Shown here piece by piece: positions 16,955-26,078 of a DNA stretch of 64,000 nucleotides. Numbering within the stretch: the stretch's first letter is position 1; every line of letters begins with the position of its first letter. The stretch spans positions 1 to 64,000 of the forward strand of contig JAFAGI010000001.1 in the NCBI GenBank assembly GCA_023422835.1. The letters run 5' to 3'. This DNA comes from Bacteroidota bacterium. Lineage in GTDB: Bacteria; Bacteroidota; Bacteroidia; Chitinophagales; Chitinophagaceae. The position numbers were made by a program, and so were the translations under genes. The notes beneath the pieces are model-generated. The model was not told the DNA's origin, ran no database searches, and saw only the letters and a list, made by a program, of their open reading frames with translations.

Positions 16955-17611
16955 ATGGTAAGTGTAGAAATATTTTCTCCGGACCTTTTATTGCTGAAAG
17001 CGCACATCATCACCTATGGCAATGCTGCAACTCATACGCTCACTGAAATGATACGCAGCGAAATAGCCACCATGTGGAACGAACCTCAGGGCAGGGTTTC
17101 ATTTAAAGGCAGAGCGTGGAACGTACGCTTTGAGATTTCCGCTGAGCTGAAGCCTCACCTGGCTCCTGAAGATATCTATTTCAATACAGATCCGTGCAAC
17201 AACTATTTCAGGATAGAGGATCATGCCATGGGAAATATCTCCTTTGTGGATGATCTCGGTAGCAATACGGGTTATTTTCTTACGGAAAATCTCTATGCAG
17301 GTTCTACCACTGCTGCACATGAATTTGGGCACACACTTGGACTAAAACATCCGTCTGACCTTGATTTGCGGGGACTGGGAGCGCCGGGCATCATGTATCC
17401 CCGAGGCACATTGACTGACCCCCAATACCAATACGACCCTTTTGTGCCTTCGGGAGAAAAAGGAGGAACCATGCATCCTAAATACAGGAAAGTGACAGCT
17501 GAAGATATTGCCATGCTGCGCATAGATGCATTGGTGAATGAAGCAGACAAGTACGTGATCGGCAATTTTACCAGCCTGTGGCATGAGCCGCACAGCACGG
17601 ATATGGCTTAG
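16955..17611 (+). CDS. Metzincin-type zinc metalloprotease-like protein without signal peptide
   Basis: A 218-residue protein with the full zinc signature HEFGHTLGLKH (HExxHxxGxxH, about residues 114-124) followed by PGIMYPRG, a plausible Met-turn. This combination defines metzincins such as M10 and related families. The N-terminus (MVSVEIFSPDLLLLKAHIIT) is not a convincing signal peptide, so the protein may be cytoplasmic or exported by another route. It has no propeptide with a visible cysteine switch. It follows the LysE gene by 14 bases. Substrate unknown; catalytic residues suggest it is active. Confidence 0.8.
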   Translation: MVSVEIFSPDLLLLKAHIITYGNAATHTLTEMIRSEIATMWNEPQGRVSFKGRAWNVRFEISAELKPHLAPEDIYFNTDPCNNYFRIEDHAMGNISFVDDLGSNTGYFLTENLYAGSTTAAHEFGHTLGLKHPSDLDLRGLGAPGIMYPRGTLTDPQYQYDPFVPSGEKGGTMHPKYRKVTAEDIAMLRIDALVNEADKYVIGNFTSLWHEPHSTDMA

Positions 17612-17777
17612 ATATTTTCTTATAACAGCAAATCATTTTCTGTGAAACAATGAGCTATAGTAAACGCGTCAGTAACTAGATAAACCTTCAGAATTTTTTA
17701 AAACATGTAGTGCACTTGTATTATTCCTGCTTTAAGCTTAGCGGCTGTAGCAGCAAAACAAGGTTCCTGTAGAAACA

Positions 17778-18331
17778 AGAAAAGGATCACCGCGGCCATA
17801 ATCACTCGCACGACCAAACTTTGCACAAAGACCTGATGGATAAAGCAGGGTGGTACGCTATGATACTTCCCGGCGCAGGCCAGGTGTACAACAGGCAAAT
17901 GGAAAGTGCCGATAGCATTTGCTGCTGTGGCAATACCCATTAAGCTGCATCTTAATTTCAAAAAATACCGCCAGCACGCTCAGCAGGCTATTGAGATCAT
18001 AGCAGACATTAAGAAAACGGGCAATGAGCAGCTCGCTAATAACATGCATGCTGATTTCAGTCAAAAGTTTGATGAATTAAAAGGCAAACCCAATGGCTAT
18101 GACGAATTCAGAGATATTGATTTTCGTGTGCGGAGAGACCAGCGGCGCTACATGGATTATTCCATTGCCTGTGCGCTGCTTTTCTGATGCGCCAACATTG
18201 CAGATGCCACTGCTTTCCGCCATTTAAGAAGTTTTGAAATAGGAGATAACATCACACGGAAAGTGTCGCCGGCATATTTTCACATGTCCAATAAACCGGG
18301 CGTAAAACTGGTAATCAGCGCAAAGATTAGA
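17778..18331 (+). pseudogene. Decayed DUF5683-family protein gene
   Basis: The translation AMILPGAGQVYNRQ matches the start of the DUF5683 domain found in Bacteroidota. At about 17896-17900 one extra base shifts the frame: restoring it gives RQWKVPIAFAAVAIP, as in intact relatives, and the frame continues through DFRVRRDQRRYMDYSIACALLF to a TGA at 18185. Beyond the stop the same frame gives ANIADATAFRHLRSF and a beta-rich tail like the normal C-terminus. Upstream sequence also carries an in-frame stop near 17770. With at least one frameshift and one nonsense codon it is a pseudogene. Its end meets the convergent prfC end. Confidence 0.75.
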
Positions 18332-19925
18332 ACCCGGCTTTGTGGATCTCGCTGGTAAAATGAAATTCAATCTCCGGGTTATTCGTGATCTCTGTGTTCA
18401 GGAACCATTCGCTCTGCGCGAGATAAACAGGATTGCCATCTTTATCTTCTGCGGAGTTTTGTTGCTTAAAACGTAAGAAGTCTTCAAGCTTTTTATTATC
18501 CTTAGATGTCAGCCAGCACGCTTTATAAAAAGGCAATGTGCGAAACTCAACCGATGCGCCGTATTCCTGCAGGAGGCGGTATTGTATTACTTCGAACTGC
18601 AGCTCACCCACACAACCAATTATTTTTTTGGTGCCGCCGTATTGTGTAAACAATTGTGCCACACCTTCATCGGTCAGTTGAGAAATACCTTTGTCCATCT
18701 GCTTAGTCTTCATCGGGTCTTTGTTCACAATTTCCTTAAATATTTCAGGCGAGAAGGAAGGAATGCCGGTAAAATAAAAGTCTTCTCCCTCTGTGAGCGT
18801 ATCGCCGATCTTAAAATTTCCTGTATCAAACAAGCCTACCACGTCGCCGGAGTAAGCATCTTCTATCACATCCTTGCTGCGTGCCATGAAACTATAAGGG
18901 TTGCTGAAGCGCACATCTTTGTTTAGCCGCACATGATGGTAATATTTATTTCGCTCAAACTTACCGCTGCATACGCGCAGGAAAGCAATGCGGTCACGGT
19001 GTTTGGGATCCAGGTTGGCATGTATCTTAAAAATAAAGCCGCTGAATTTAGCTGCGTTAGGCTCGATCACCCTGGCAGTGGTTTCTCTCGGCAGCGGCGT
19101 AGGCGCAATGGCAATGAAAGAATCCAGCATTTCCTTGACACCAAAATTATTCACCGCGCTGCCGAAAAATAAAGGAGCCACTTTGCCCTTCAGGTAATCA
19201 TCTACATTGAGGTCGCCATACACACCGCCGATCAGCTCCACGTCTTCGCGTAATATTACTGCATCTTTATCACCTAATTTGGCATTTACTACCGGATCGC
19301 TCAGATCCGTTATTTCAATCCTGGAAGATTCATCGTCAGCCTTGGTATTGGGTGTAAAAAGTACCAGGTTTTTCTTATCCAGGTTGTATACGCCTTTAAA
19401 GTCCTTACCGCTGTTGATGGGTATGGTCATCGGGTGAAGGGTAATGTTCAGTTCCTTTTCAATTTCTTCCATCAGGTCAAAACGGTTTTTGCCATCACGG
19501 TCCAGTTTATTGATGAATACAATCACCGGCGTATCACGCATGCGGCACACTTCCGTGAGCCGGCGTGTTTGCTCTTCCACGCCATTTACACTGTCTACCA
19601 CGAGTACTACAGAGTCTACGGCAGTAAGTGTACGGTAGGTATCTTCCGCAAAGTCTTTGTGGCCGGGCGTATCCAGCAGGTTTATAAGGTAATCTTTATA
19701 CTCAAACGTCATTACCGACGTAGCTACAGAAATGCCGCGCTGCCGCTCAATCTCCATAAAATCCGATGTGGCTCCTTTTTTTATCTTGTTACTCTTTACA
19801 GCCCCCGCTGTCTGTATAGCGCCACCGAACAACAGGAACTTTTCGGTAAGGGTAGTCTTTCCCGCATCGGGGTGGGAGATAATGGCAAAACTTTTACGTC
19901 TTTTAATTTCGTTTTCGTAACTCAT
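18327..19925 (-). CDS. prfC: Peptide chain release factor 3
   Basis: A 532-residue translational GTPase that removes RF1/RF2 from the ribosome after termination. From the start [15 protein letters not shown], chosen over an ATG four codons upstream, the G motifs follow: [13 protein letters not shown] (G1), RQRGISV (switch I), DTPGHKDF (G3) and NKLDRDG (G4). The C-terminal part matches EF-G-like domains II and III of RF3, including [13 protein letters not shown]. Length is normal. It is a single gene, divergent from the stomatin gene. Confidence 0.96.
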   Translation of the reverse strand: MSYENEIKRRKSFAIISHPDAGKTTLTEKFLLFGGAIQTAGAVKSNKIKKGATSDFMEIERQRGISVATSVMTFEYKDYLINLLDTPGHKDFAEDTYRTLTAVDSVVLVVDSVNGVEEQTRRLTEVCRMRDTPVIVFINKLDRDGKNRFDLMEEIEKELNITLHPMTIPINSGKDFKGVYNLDKKNLVLFTPNTKADDESSRIEITDLSDPVVNAKLGDKDAVILREDVELIGGVYGDLNVDDYLKGKVAPLFFGSAVNNFGVKEMLDSFIAIAPTPLPRETTARVIEPNAAKFSGFIFKIHANLDPKHRDRIAFLRVCSGKFERNKYYHHVRLNKDVRFSNPYSFMARSKDVIEDAYSGDVVGLFDTGNFKIGDTLTEGEDFYFTGIPSFSPEIFKEIVNKDPMKTKQMDKGISQLTDEGVAQLFTQYGGTKKIIGCVGELQFEVIQYRLLQEYGASVEFRTLPFYKACWLTSKDNKKLEDFLRFKQQNSAEDKDGNPVYLAQSEWFLNTEITNNPEIEFHFTSEIHKAGF

Positions 19926-19996
19926 AATTGTGCGCAAAAGTAATAAAAATGATCAGGATTTAACCTTTAAAAATCCATATTGTCATTAAAATAAAT

Positions 19997-20004
19997 TAGA
20001 TTTG
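19997..20004 (+). promoter_or_regulatory. Candidate -7 box of the stomatin-like gene
   Basis: TAGATTTG is an exact match to the Bacteroidota -7 pattern TAnnTTTG, 44 bases before the start codon. A TTG at 19980-19982 is nearer than the usual -33 spacing, so the upstream half is weak. Confidence 0.4.
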
Positions 20005-20047
20005 TAATGCAGCATTCATTAGTTCCATCTTTTTAAAATTCAACTTT

Positions 20048-21043
20048 ATGACATTCGGAACCATATTCGTTTACCTCCTACTGCTGATCATTTTCCTTGC
20101 CGTTTTCGGCCTGTTCTTTATTGTAAAACAGCAAACATCTACCGTGGTGGAAAGGTTGGGAAAATTCCAGAGCGTACGAGGCCCCGGCTTCCAGTTAAAA
20201 ATCCCGTTTATTGATACCATCGCAGGCAGGCTGTCGCTCAAAATCCAGCAACTGGATGTAATGGTAGAGACAAAAACCAAGGATGATGTTTTCGTAAAAA
20301 TAAAAGTATCAGTACAATACGTAGTGATACAGCAAAAAGTGTTTGAAGCATTTTACAAATTGCAAAACCCCTATGCACAGATCACATCCTATGTGTTTGA
20401 CGTGGTAAGGGCAGAAGTACCGAAACTGAGGCTGGATGATGTTTTCGAGAAGAAAGATGATATAGCTATCGCGGTAAAAGGCGAGCTGCAGGAAGCCATG
20501 AACGAGTATGGCTACGACATCATTAAAACACTGGTGACCGACATTGATCCTGATGAGCAGGTGAAGCATGCCATGAACCGCATCAACGCAGCAGAAAGAG
20601 ATAAAGTTGCTGCGCAATACCAAGGTGATGCCCAGCGTATCTTGATCGTAGAGAAAGCAAAGGCAGAAGCAGAAAGCAAACGCCTGCAAGGGCAGGGTAT
20701 TGCAGACCAGCGCCGTGAAATTGCACGTGGCCTGGAGGAATCAGTGAATGTTCTGAATAAAGTAGGCATTAATTCACAGGAAGCCTCTGCACTGATTGTA
20801 GTGACACAGCACTATGATACATTGCAAGCTATCGGCAGCATGAACAAATCAAACCTGATCTTACTGCCTAACTCACCAAGTGCGGCAGGCGATATGCTCA
20901 ACAATATGGTGGCATCTTTCGTTGCAGCTAACAAAATCGGTTCTGAACTGCAGCAAAATAACCACATTATAACCCCCGGCTCCGAAAACTATAGGCCTGA
21001 CCAGGAAAATCAGCATACTGATTTTAATGATCTGAGCCAATGA
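20048..21043 (+). CDS. SPFH/Band 7 (stomatin/prohibitin-like) membrane protein
   Basis: A 331-residue protein with one N-terminal membrane segment (residues 5-25) followed by an SPFH domain (VVERLGKFQSVRGPGFQLKI to about residue 180). A long Glu/Lys/Ala-rich coiled coil follows (about 185-240) and then a flexible tail. The LGKF-x-S-x-R-G-PG-x-Q segment is typical of the stomatin/slipin-like group that organises membrane microdomains. In many bacteria such a gene is paired with an NfeD-type protein; none is next to it here. It is transcribed alone. Confidence 0.92.
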   Translation: MTFGTIFVYLLLLIIFLAVFGLFFIVKQQTSTVVERLGKFQSVRGPGFQLKIPFIDTIAGRLSLKIQQLDVMVETKTKDDVFVKIKVSVQYVVIQQKVFEAFYKLQNPYAQITSYVFDVVRAEVPKLRLDDVFEKKDDIAIAVKGELQEAMNEYGYDIIKTLVTDIDPDEQVKHAMNRINAAERDKVAAQYQGDAQRILIVEKAKAEAESKRLQGQGIADQRREIARGLEESVNVLNKVGINSQEASALIVVTQHYDTLQAIGSMNKSNLILLPNSPSAAGDMLNNMVASFVAANKIGSELQQNNHIITPGSENYRPDQENQHTDFNDLSQ

Positions 21044-21210
21044 GCGCGGATTCACCACTAAGATGCTTGCTTATGGTGAATCTTGTGCCTTTTCCTATAT
21101 ATATTGGTTAAGAAAAATCTCTTAAACAATTGGGCCTTAAGGATTTGCACAAAGGAGCTAAAAATTCAACACTATTGTGGCCATGACTTCTTGCTTTTTA
21201 CTCTCACGTC

Positions 21211-21636
21211 TCACTTAGCTGATGCGAAATATGCACAGATTACTTCTTTGATATTATCATAAGTTTGGTGCAAATATGCTTCTACTTTTTCTTTGCCCGC
21301 CCATTCAGCCATTTCAATATCTTCTTCTTCTTGTGGTCGCAGCTTAGGGGTTCCGGGCGCAGACATTGCATACCAGTGTGTTATTTTTACAACATTTTTT
21401 TGGGTAAATTTATCATCGTGATACCGATGGTGGGTAGTTGCTATAAATCGGTCAATCTGCAGATCCTGCAATCCTGTCTCTTCCCGCACTTCCCTCAGTG
21501 CGCATGCTTCAATGGTTTCGCCATCGTCTTGCTTTCCTTTGGGCAGGTCCCAGTGTCCACGGCGGTAGATCATTAATATTTCCCCGTTAATATTCTTTAC
21601 AATTCCCCCTGCTGCAATAATTGTTAATTCTTCCAT
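21211..21636 (-). CDS. NUDIX hydrolase
   Basis: A 141-residue protein whose Nudix box reads GKQDDGETIEACALREVREE followed by TGL, fitting GX5EX7REUXEEXGU with all metal-binding Glu residues. The preceding HWDLPKGK is typical of the group that hydrolyses nucleoside polyphosphates or diphosphoinositol-like compounds. Exact substrate unknown. It is a single gene, divergent from pyrE with about 100 bases between the starts. Confidence 0.93.
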   Translation of the reverse strand: MEELTIIAAGGIVKNINGEILMIYRRGHWDLPKGKQDDGETIEACALREVREETGLQDLQIDRFIATTHHRYHDDKFTQKNVVKITHWYAMSAPGTPKLRPQEEEDIEMAEWAGKEKVEAYLHQTYDNIKEVICAYFASAK

Positions 21637-21737
21637 GCTATAATTTTCCGGCGCAAAATAAGTAATAATTTGTTTAAGGCTAAATTCTATATTTAAGTTA
21701 TCTTCGTGCGACTTAGCATTATAAAAACTATCACTAC

Positions 21738-22379
21738 ATGTCTGCTACCAATGAATCTGTTATTGCAGAAAAATTGCTCCAAGTTGGAGCTGTCAAGTTA
21801 AACGTAGAAAACCCTTTTACATGGGCCAGCGGATGGAAAAGCCCTATTTATTGCGACAACCGTAAGATTTTGTCTTTCCCGTTTATCAGGGATTTCATAA
21901 AAAGTGAAATGAGCAATGTGATTTATGAGCAATTCCCGAATACGGAAATTATCGCTGGCGTTGCTACGGCAGGTATTCCCTGGGGAGCGCTCGCGGCCGA
22001 CCAACTGAAGCTGCCATTTATTTATGTGAGAGGCAAAGCTAAAGAACATGGCTTAGGCAACCAGATTGAAGGAGATTTTGAGCCTGGCAAAAAAGTTGTA
22101 GTTATTGAAGACCTTATCTCAACCGGCAAGAGCAGTATTGAAGTAGTGAAAGTATTAAAACAGCATGACCTGCAGGTCGATGCAATTGTATCTATTTTCA
22201 ATTATGGATATGAAGTATCCAAAAATCTGTTCGAGCAGGAAAATATTGGTTTTAAATCACTTACGAACTATGATTCATTAATTAAATTAGCACTAGAAAA
22301 AGGTATTCTTCCTGCGGAGGCCGAGCCCTCCCTGATTGAATGGAGGATGAATCCCGCTGACTGGGGGAAGAACAATTAG
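21738..22379 (+). CDS. pyrE: Orotate phosphoribosyltransferase
   Basis: A 213-residue type I phosphoribosyltransferase that joins orotate to PRPP in de novo pyrimidine synthesis. The PRPP-binding motif VVVIEDLISTGKSS (about 117-130) is intact, and the catalytic-loop region YVRGKAKEHGLGNQIEG precedes it. The N-terminal segment FTWASGWKSPIYCDNR is the orotate-site signature. Length is normal. It is followed by ftsY after 64 bases. Confidence 0.96.
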   Translation: MSATNESVIAEKLLQVGAVKLNVENPFTWASGWKSPIYCDNRKILSFPFIRDFIKSEMSNVIYEQFPNTEIIAGVATAGIPWGALAADQLKLPFIYVRGKAKEHGLGNQIEGDFEPGKKVVVIEDLISTGKSSIEVVKVLKQHDLQVDAIVSIFNYGYEVSKNLFEQENIGFKSLTNYDSLIKLALEKGILPAEAEPSLIEWRMNPADWGKNN

Positions 22380-22382
22380 AAT

Positions 22383-22390
22383 TATTTTTG
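22383..22390 (+). promoter_or_regulatory. Possible -7 box for ftsY
   Basis: TATTTTTG matches TAnnTTTG in the pyrE-ftsY gap, 54 bases before the ftsY start. There is no clear -33 partner at the usual distance, so this is tentative. Confidence 0.25.
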
Positions 22391-22443
22391 TATTTAAGTT
22401 TTAATTAAAACAATACTATTTAACAATTCATAATCAATGTTAT

Positions 22444-23406
22444 ATGGGTTTTTTTGGGAAAATTTTCGGATCTAAAGAAAAAGAAAGTCTCGACCAGGGG
22501 CTAGAAAAAACAAAGGAAAACTTTTTTTCTAAAGTTACCAAAGCGGTCGCCGGCAAAAGCAAAGTTGATGATGAAGTACTGGACGATCTGGAAGATGCGC
22601 TCATTATGTCGGACGTGGGCGTTGATACAACGCTTGAAATTATTAAGCGCATCGAAAAACGTGCTGAGAAAGATAAATACGTGACTACAAATGATTTAAA
22701 TAACTTACTTAAGTCTGAAATTGAGGATATGCTGGTAGATGCTTTTGACCAGACATATAAAACTTTTTCGCTTCCGGCAGATAAAAAACCATATGTAATT
22801 TTAGTTGTGGGCGTAAACGGTGTAGGAAAAACAACTACCATTGGAAAGCTAGCCTATAATTATAAACGCATGGGCAATAATGTTTTGTTGGGGGCTGCCG
22901 ATACTTTCCGTGCTGCAGCAGTTGATCAGCTTACTATCTGGAGCGAGCGGGTGGATGTTCCTATCGTAAAACAAGATATGGGCAGCGATCCTGCATCTGT
23001 AGCTTATGACACGGTACTAAGCGCCGTTTCAAGGAAGTCTGATGTGGTGATCATTGACACCGCAGGCCGCCTCCACAATAAAGTGCACCTGATGGATGAA
23101 CTCAATAAAATTAAACGTGTAATACAAAAAGTAATTCCTGACGCACCGCACGACGTGCTGCTGGTTCTCGACGGATCTACCGGCCAGAATGCGTTGGAAC
23201 AGGCTAAACAATTCTCTTCTGTGACCGATGTAAGTTCATTGGCTATCACCAAGTTAGACGGCACAGCTAAAGGTGGCGTGGTATTAGCTATTGCTCACCA
23301 GATGATGATCCCTGTAAAATTCATAGGCGTTGGAGAACGCATGGAAGACCTGCTGATATTTGATAAGCATGAGTTTGTAGACAGTTTATTTAAACAAACT
23401 TCTTAA
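22444..23406 (+). CDS. ftsY: Signal recognition particle receptor FtsY
   Basis: A 320-residue SRP-family GTPase that docks SRP-ribosome complexes at the membrane for co-translational insertion. A short basic/acidic A region (residues 1-40) precedes the helical N domain and the G domain: VGVNGVGKTTTIGKLA (G1), the insertion-box DTFRAAAVDQL, DTAGRL (G3), TKLDGTAKGG (G4). The small A domain is usual for Bacteroidota. Between pyrE and a phosphoesterase gene on the same strand. Confidence 0.97.
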   Translation: MGFFGKIFGSKEKESLDQGLEKTKENFFSKVTKAVAGKSKVDDEVLDDLEDALIMSDVGVDTTLEIIKRIEKRAEKDKYVTTNDLNNLLKSEIEDMLVDAFDQTYKTFSLPADKKPYVILVVGVNGVGKTTTIGKLAYNYKRMGNNVLLGAADTFRAAAVDQLTIWSERVDVPIVKQDMGSDPASVAYDTVLSAVSRKSDVVIIDTAGRLHNKVHLMDELNKIKRVIQKVIPDAPHDVLLVLDGSTGQNALEQAKQFSSVTDVSSLAITKLDGTAKGGVVLAIAHQMMIPVKFIGVGERMEDLLIFDKHEFVDSLFKQTS

Positions 23407-23451
23407 TCCATTAATATTTAAGATATTATTTTAGAGATTTAGCTGCAAAAG

Positions 23452-24546
23452 ATGAGAAAATTATTGATTTCACTGCTCCGGGGACCGATAATGCGTATCA
23501 ATAATAAATTTTCATCTAATCCGGATAAAACAAAGATTTACAACGCCTTATCCAAATTATTCAACAATATTATCGTGGATCCCGGTAATAAGGGCCTGCA
23601 GATTGAATTTGATAATGTAAAAGATAAGTTTATTATTTTTTCCGATCAGCACAAGGGCCGCAGAAACGGCGCGGATGATTTCATTCATTCGGCTGCCAAC
23701 TATATTGAAGCACTCAAATTTTACAATAGCCGCAATTTTAGTTTCATCAACCTGGGCGATTGTGAAGAGTTATGGGAAAATCATTCACTGCAAATCGTTG
23801 AACCTAACAAAGAGGTATTTGAAGCAGAAAAACTTTTCCTCCACCGCAATTCCTTCATCAAGATCTTTGGCAACCACGACCTTTATTGGACCACCAGTCC
23901 GCTTGCCAAACTTGAACTGATCAATATTTTCGGAGCTGAGATCAAAATTTATGAGGGTGTAATTCTCACTACAGCCCTCGGGGATAAAAAGTTGCATATT
24001 TTCTGTACACACGGGCACCAGGGCGATGAAAAAAGTGACGGCAACAAACTGGTTAAATTCTTTATAGCAAACATCTGGGCGCCGTTGCAGGCTTATCTTA
24101 AGATTAATCCCAACGAACCTTCTACCAACAGTTTCAAGAAAACAATTCATAATGAGATTATGTATGAATGGTCTGCCACTCAGAAGGATACTGTTTTGGT
24201 TACAGGACATACGCATCAGCCTGTATTTGAGTCGCTGACACACCTGGAAAAGCTGTACCGCAATATGCAGGTAGCACAAAAGAACCACGACGAAATTTTA
24301 TTTGCCGATTACGATAAGCAAGTGCGTGCATTGGAGCGAGATTTTACGCTGGTTACCACAGATTACCTAACCACCAGCCCCAGCTATTTCAACACAGGTT
24401 GCTGCTGCTTTGCTGATGGAGACATTACCGGTATCGAGTTGGAAGATGGCATGATACGCTTGATTAAATGGGAGTATGATGCCTCCGGCTTATCGGTACG
24501 CAGTGTGCTGGATGAGAAAAAGTTGCAAGAGTTGTTTAATATTTAA
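23452..24546 (+). CDS. Metallophosphoesterase
   Basis: A 364-residue calcineurin-like phosphoesterase. The metal-binding motifs appear in order: FSDQHKGRR (D-x-H, near 63-71), NLGDCEELW (GD), FGNHDLYW (GNHD), CTHGHQGD and VTGHTHQPV (GHxH). The domain spans most of the protein and no signal peptide is evident. An alternative start 13 codons later (MRINNKFSS) would remove a hydrophobic N-terminal dozen. Substrate unknown. It follows ftsY by 45 bases. Confidence 0.9.
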   Translation: MRKLLISLLRGPIMRINNKFSSNPDKTKIYNALSKLFNNIIVDPGNKGLQIEFDNVKDKFIIFSDQHKGRRNGADDFIHSAANYIEALKFYNSRNFSFINLGDCEELWENHSLQIVEPNKEVFEAEKLFLHRNSFIKIFGNHDLYWTTSPLAKLELINIFGAEIKIYEGVILTTALGDKKLHIFCTHGHQGDEKSDGNKLVKFFIANIWAPLQAYLKINPNEPSTNSFKKTIHNEIMYEWSATQKDTVLVTGHTHQPVFESLTHLEKLYRNMQVAQKNHDEILFADYDKQVRALERDFTLVTTDYLTTSPSYFNTGCCCFADGDITGIELEDGMIRLIKWEYDASGLSVRSVLDEKKLQELFNI

Positions 24547-24655
24547 ATTCTTGGTTAATCAATATTCTGTGAAATGCGGATGAAAGGCACCATCTCTGTC
24601 TGATAACAAAATGCTGGCACAGGATTAGCGTATGATAATCTTAAAATGATTTTAT

Positions 24656-25195
24656 ATGCGAAAAAAACTATTACCGCTCTCTACACTATTGATCTTATAT
24701 TTTGCCGGCTGCAGCCAGGCACAACAAACAAGTCAAGGAGATACAGTGTTAACTGCCGCTCCGGATGGTACCGGCAACTCCGCTGATACAACACTGATTG
24801 CTCAGCCAGATGACGTTGCGGAAGCAGTAGCTCCCCAATCATTACCCGACATTTCCGGCAAACATGCATTTACACTGCAATGGTTAGGATGGAACAGGCC
24901 GGGTAGTGTGGAAATAACCAGTACAGGAAATAACACCTATACCGTAAAAGGTGGACAGAAAATAAAAAATGAATATGTAAAAATTGATGGCAAGCTTACC
25001 ATGCTTTCACCCAATGAGCTAGAGTTTGACGGCACCATTATTACCAGAACAGATATCAACAACCAGGGAAAGGAATGCGTGAAAAAAGGAAAACAAATAT
25101 TTCTGTCAACTAAAAACCGGAAGTACTGGCGGCTGCAAAATATGGACAATTGTGAGGGAGATAGGGTACTGGACTATGTAGACATCTACTTTTAA
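24656..25195 (+). CDS. Hypothetical lipoprotein
   Basis: A 179-residue protein with a lipoprotein signal (MRKKLLPLSTLLILYFAGCS, Cys19). A Thr/Asp/Ala-rich linker (about 20-62) precedes a compact beta-rich domain (about 65-179) beginning ISGKHAFTLQWLGWNRPGSV. Its last third has three further Cys residues, two of which (KECVKKGK and MDNCEGDR) could form a disulfide. I do not recognise the family. A bidirectional hairpin terminator follows. Confidence 0.8.
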   Translation: MRKKLLPLSTLLILYFAGCSQAQQTSQGDTVLTAAPDGTGNSADTTLIAQPDDVAEAVAPQSLPDISGKHAFTLQWLGWNRPGSVEITSTGNNTYTVKGGQKIKNEYVKIDGKLTMLSPNELEFDGTIITRTDINNQGKECVKKGKQIFLSTKNRKYWRLQNMDNCEGDRVLDYVDIYF

Positions 25196-25208
25196 AACAA
25201 TATAAAAA

Positions 25209-25237
25209 AATGCCGCAATTTTGAAGTTTGCGGCATT
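25209..25237. terminator. Bidirectional hairpin terminator
   Basis: A 10-bp stem, AATGCCGCAA (25209-25218) with TTGCGGCATT (25228-25237), has a 9-base loop and A/T runs on both sides. It separates the plus-strand lipoprotein gene from the minus-strand response-regulator gene. Confidence 0.85.
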
Positions 25238-25257
25238 GTAGTAATACGAATATGATG

Positions 25258-25953
25258 TTAGGGAGAAACAAGCCTGAAGCCGTTCCCGTGGATATTCACA
25301 ATTTCAAGATCCGGGTCATCCTTGATGTATTTTCTTAATTTAGCGATGTATACGTCCATACTTCTGCCATTGAAATAGGTATCGCTGCCCCAGATTTTTT
25401 TGAGCGCTTTTTCACGCGGTAGCAGATCGTTTTTATGTTCGGCCAGCATTTTCAGCAGTTCATTTTCCTTTGGAGAAAGTGTCTGTGTCTGTCCGTCGTG
25501 TGATAATTCACGCAAGCGCGGGTTGAAATGGTAGCCTCCCAGGTCGTACTCAACGTATTCATTATCTTTGTTTACTTCTTCATTTCTTTTGAGGATAGCT
25601 TTGATCTTCATCAATAAAACTTCGCTGTCAAAAGGTTTGGTTATGTAATCGTCAGCACCGAGTTTATAACCCTGGATAATGTCTTCCTTCATGGTTTTGG
25701 CACTCAGAAAAAACAGGGGCACATCCGGATCAATATCCCGGATTTCTTCTGCCAGTGTAAATCCGTCCATGTTAGGCATCATTACATCCAGCAAACAAAT
25801 ATCTATATTTTCACGTTGAAATGCTGCGAGACCCAGACGACCATCGCGCTCTAACACTACATCGTAATCGTTCAGCTCAAGGTAATTTTTCAGTACCATT
25901 CCCAGATTCTGATCGTCTTCACAAAGAAGAATGCGGTATTTTTTTTGTTCCAT
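25258..25953 (-). CDS. OmpR-family response regulator (no adjacent kinase)
   Basis: A 231-residue two-component regulator. The receiver domain (1-120) has the acidic pair in LLCEDDQNLG, the phospho-acceptor Asp in CLLDVMMPNMDGF, the conserved Ser in FFLSAKT and the Lys in ITKPFD. The winged-helix domain (about 135-231) has the SPKENELLKML and VYIAKLRKYI segments of OmpR/PhoB output domains. It resembles the RprY group of Bacteroidota. No histidine kinase gene is adjacent, so its partner must lie elsewhere. Confidence 0.95.
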   Translation of the reverse strand: MEQKKYRILLCEDDQNLGMVLKNYLELNDYDVVLERDGRLGLAAFQRENIDICLLDVMMPNMDGFTLAEEIRDIDPDVPLFFLSAKTMKEDIIQGYKLGADDYITKPFDSEVLLMKIKAILKRNEEVNKDNEYVEYDLGGYHFNPRLRELSHDGQTQTLSPKENELLKMLAEHKNDLLPREKALKKIWGSDTYFNGRSMDVYIAKLRKYIKDDPDLEIVNIHGNGFRLVSP

Positions 25954-26078
25954 TGTATTCTTTTTAATCTAATTAGTAAGCAAAATAGCTATTTTTCTTA
26001 AACGGAATTGTTAATATTTCCAAGAAAAATCATATATAACATAGCAATAATCATGCTAAACCATAAAATCGCTGCATA

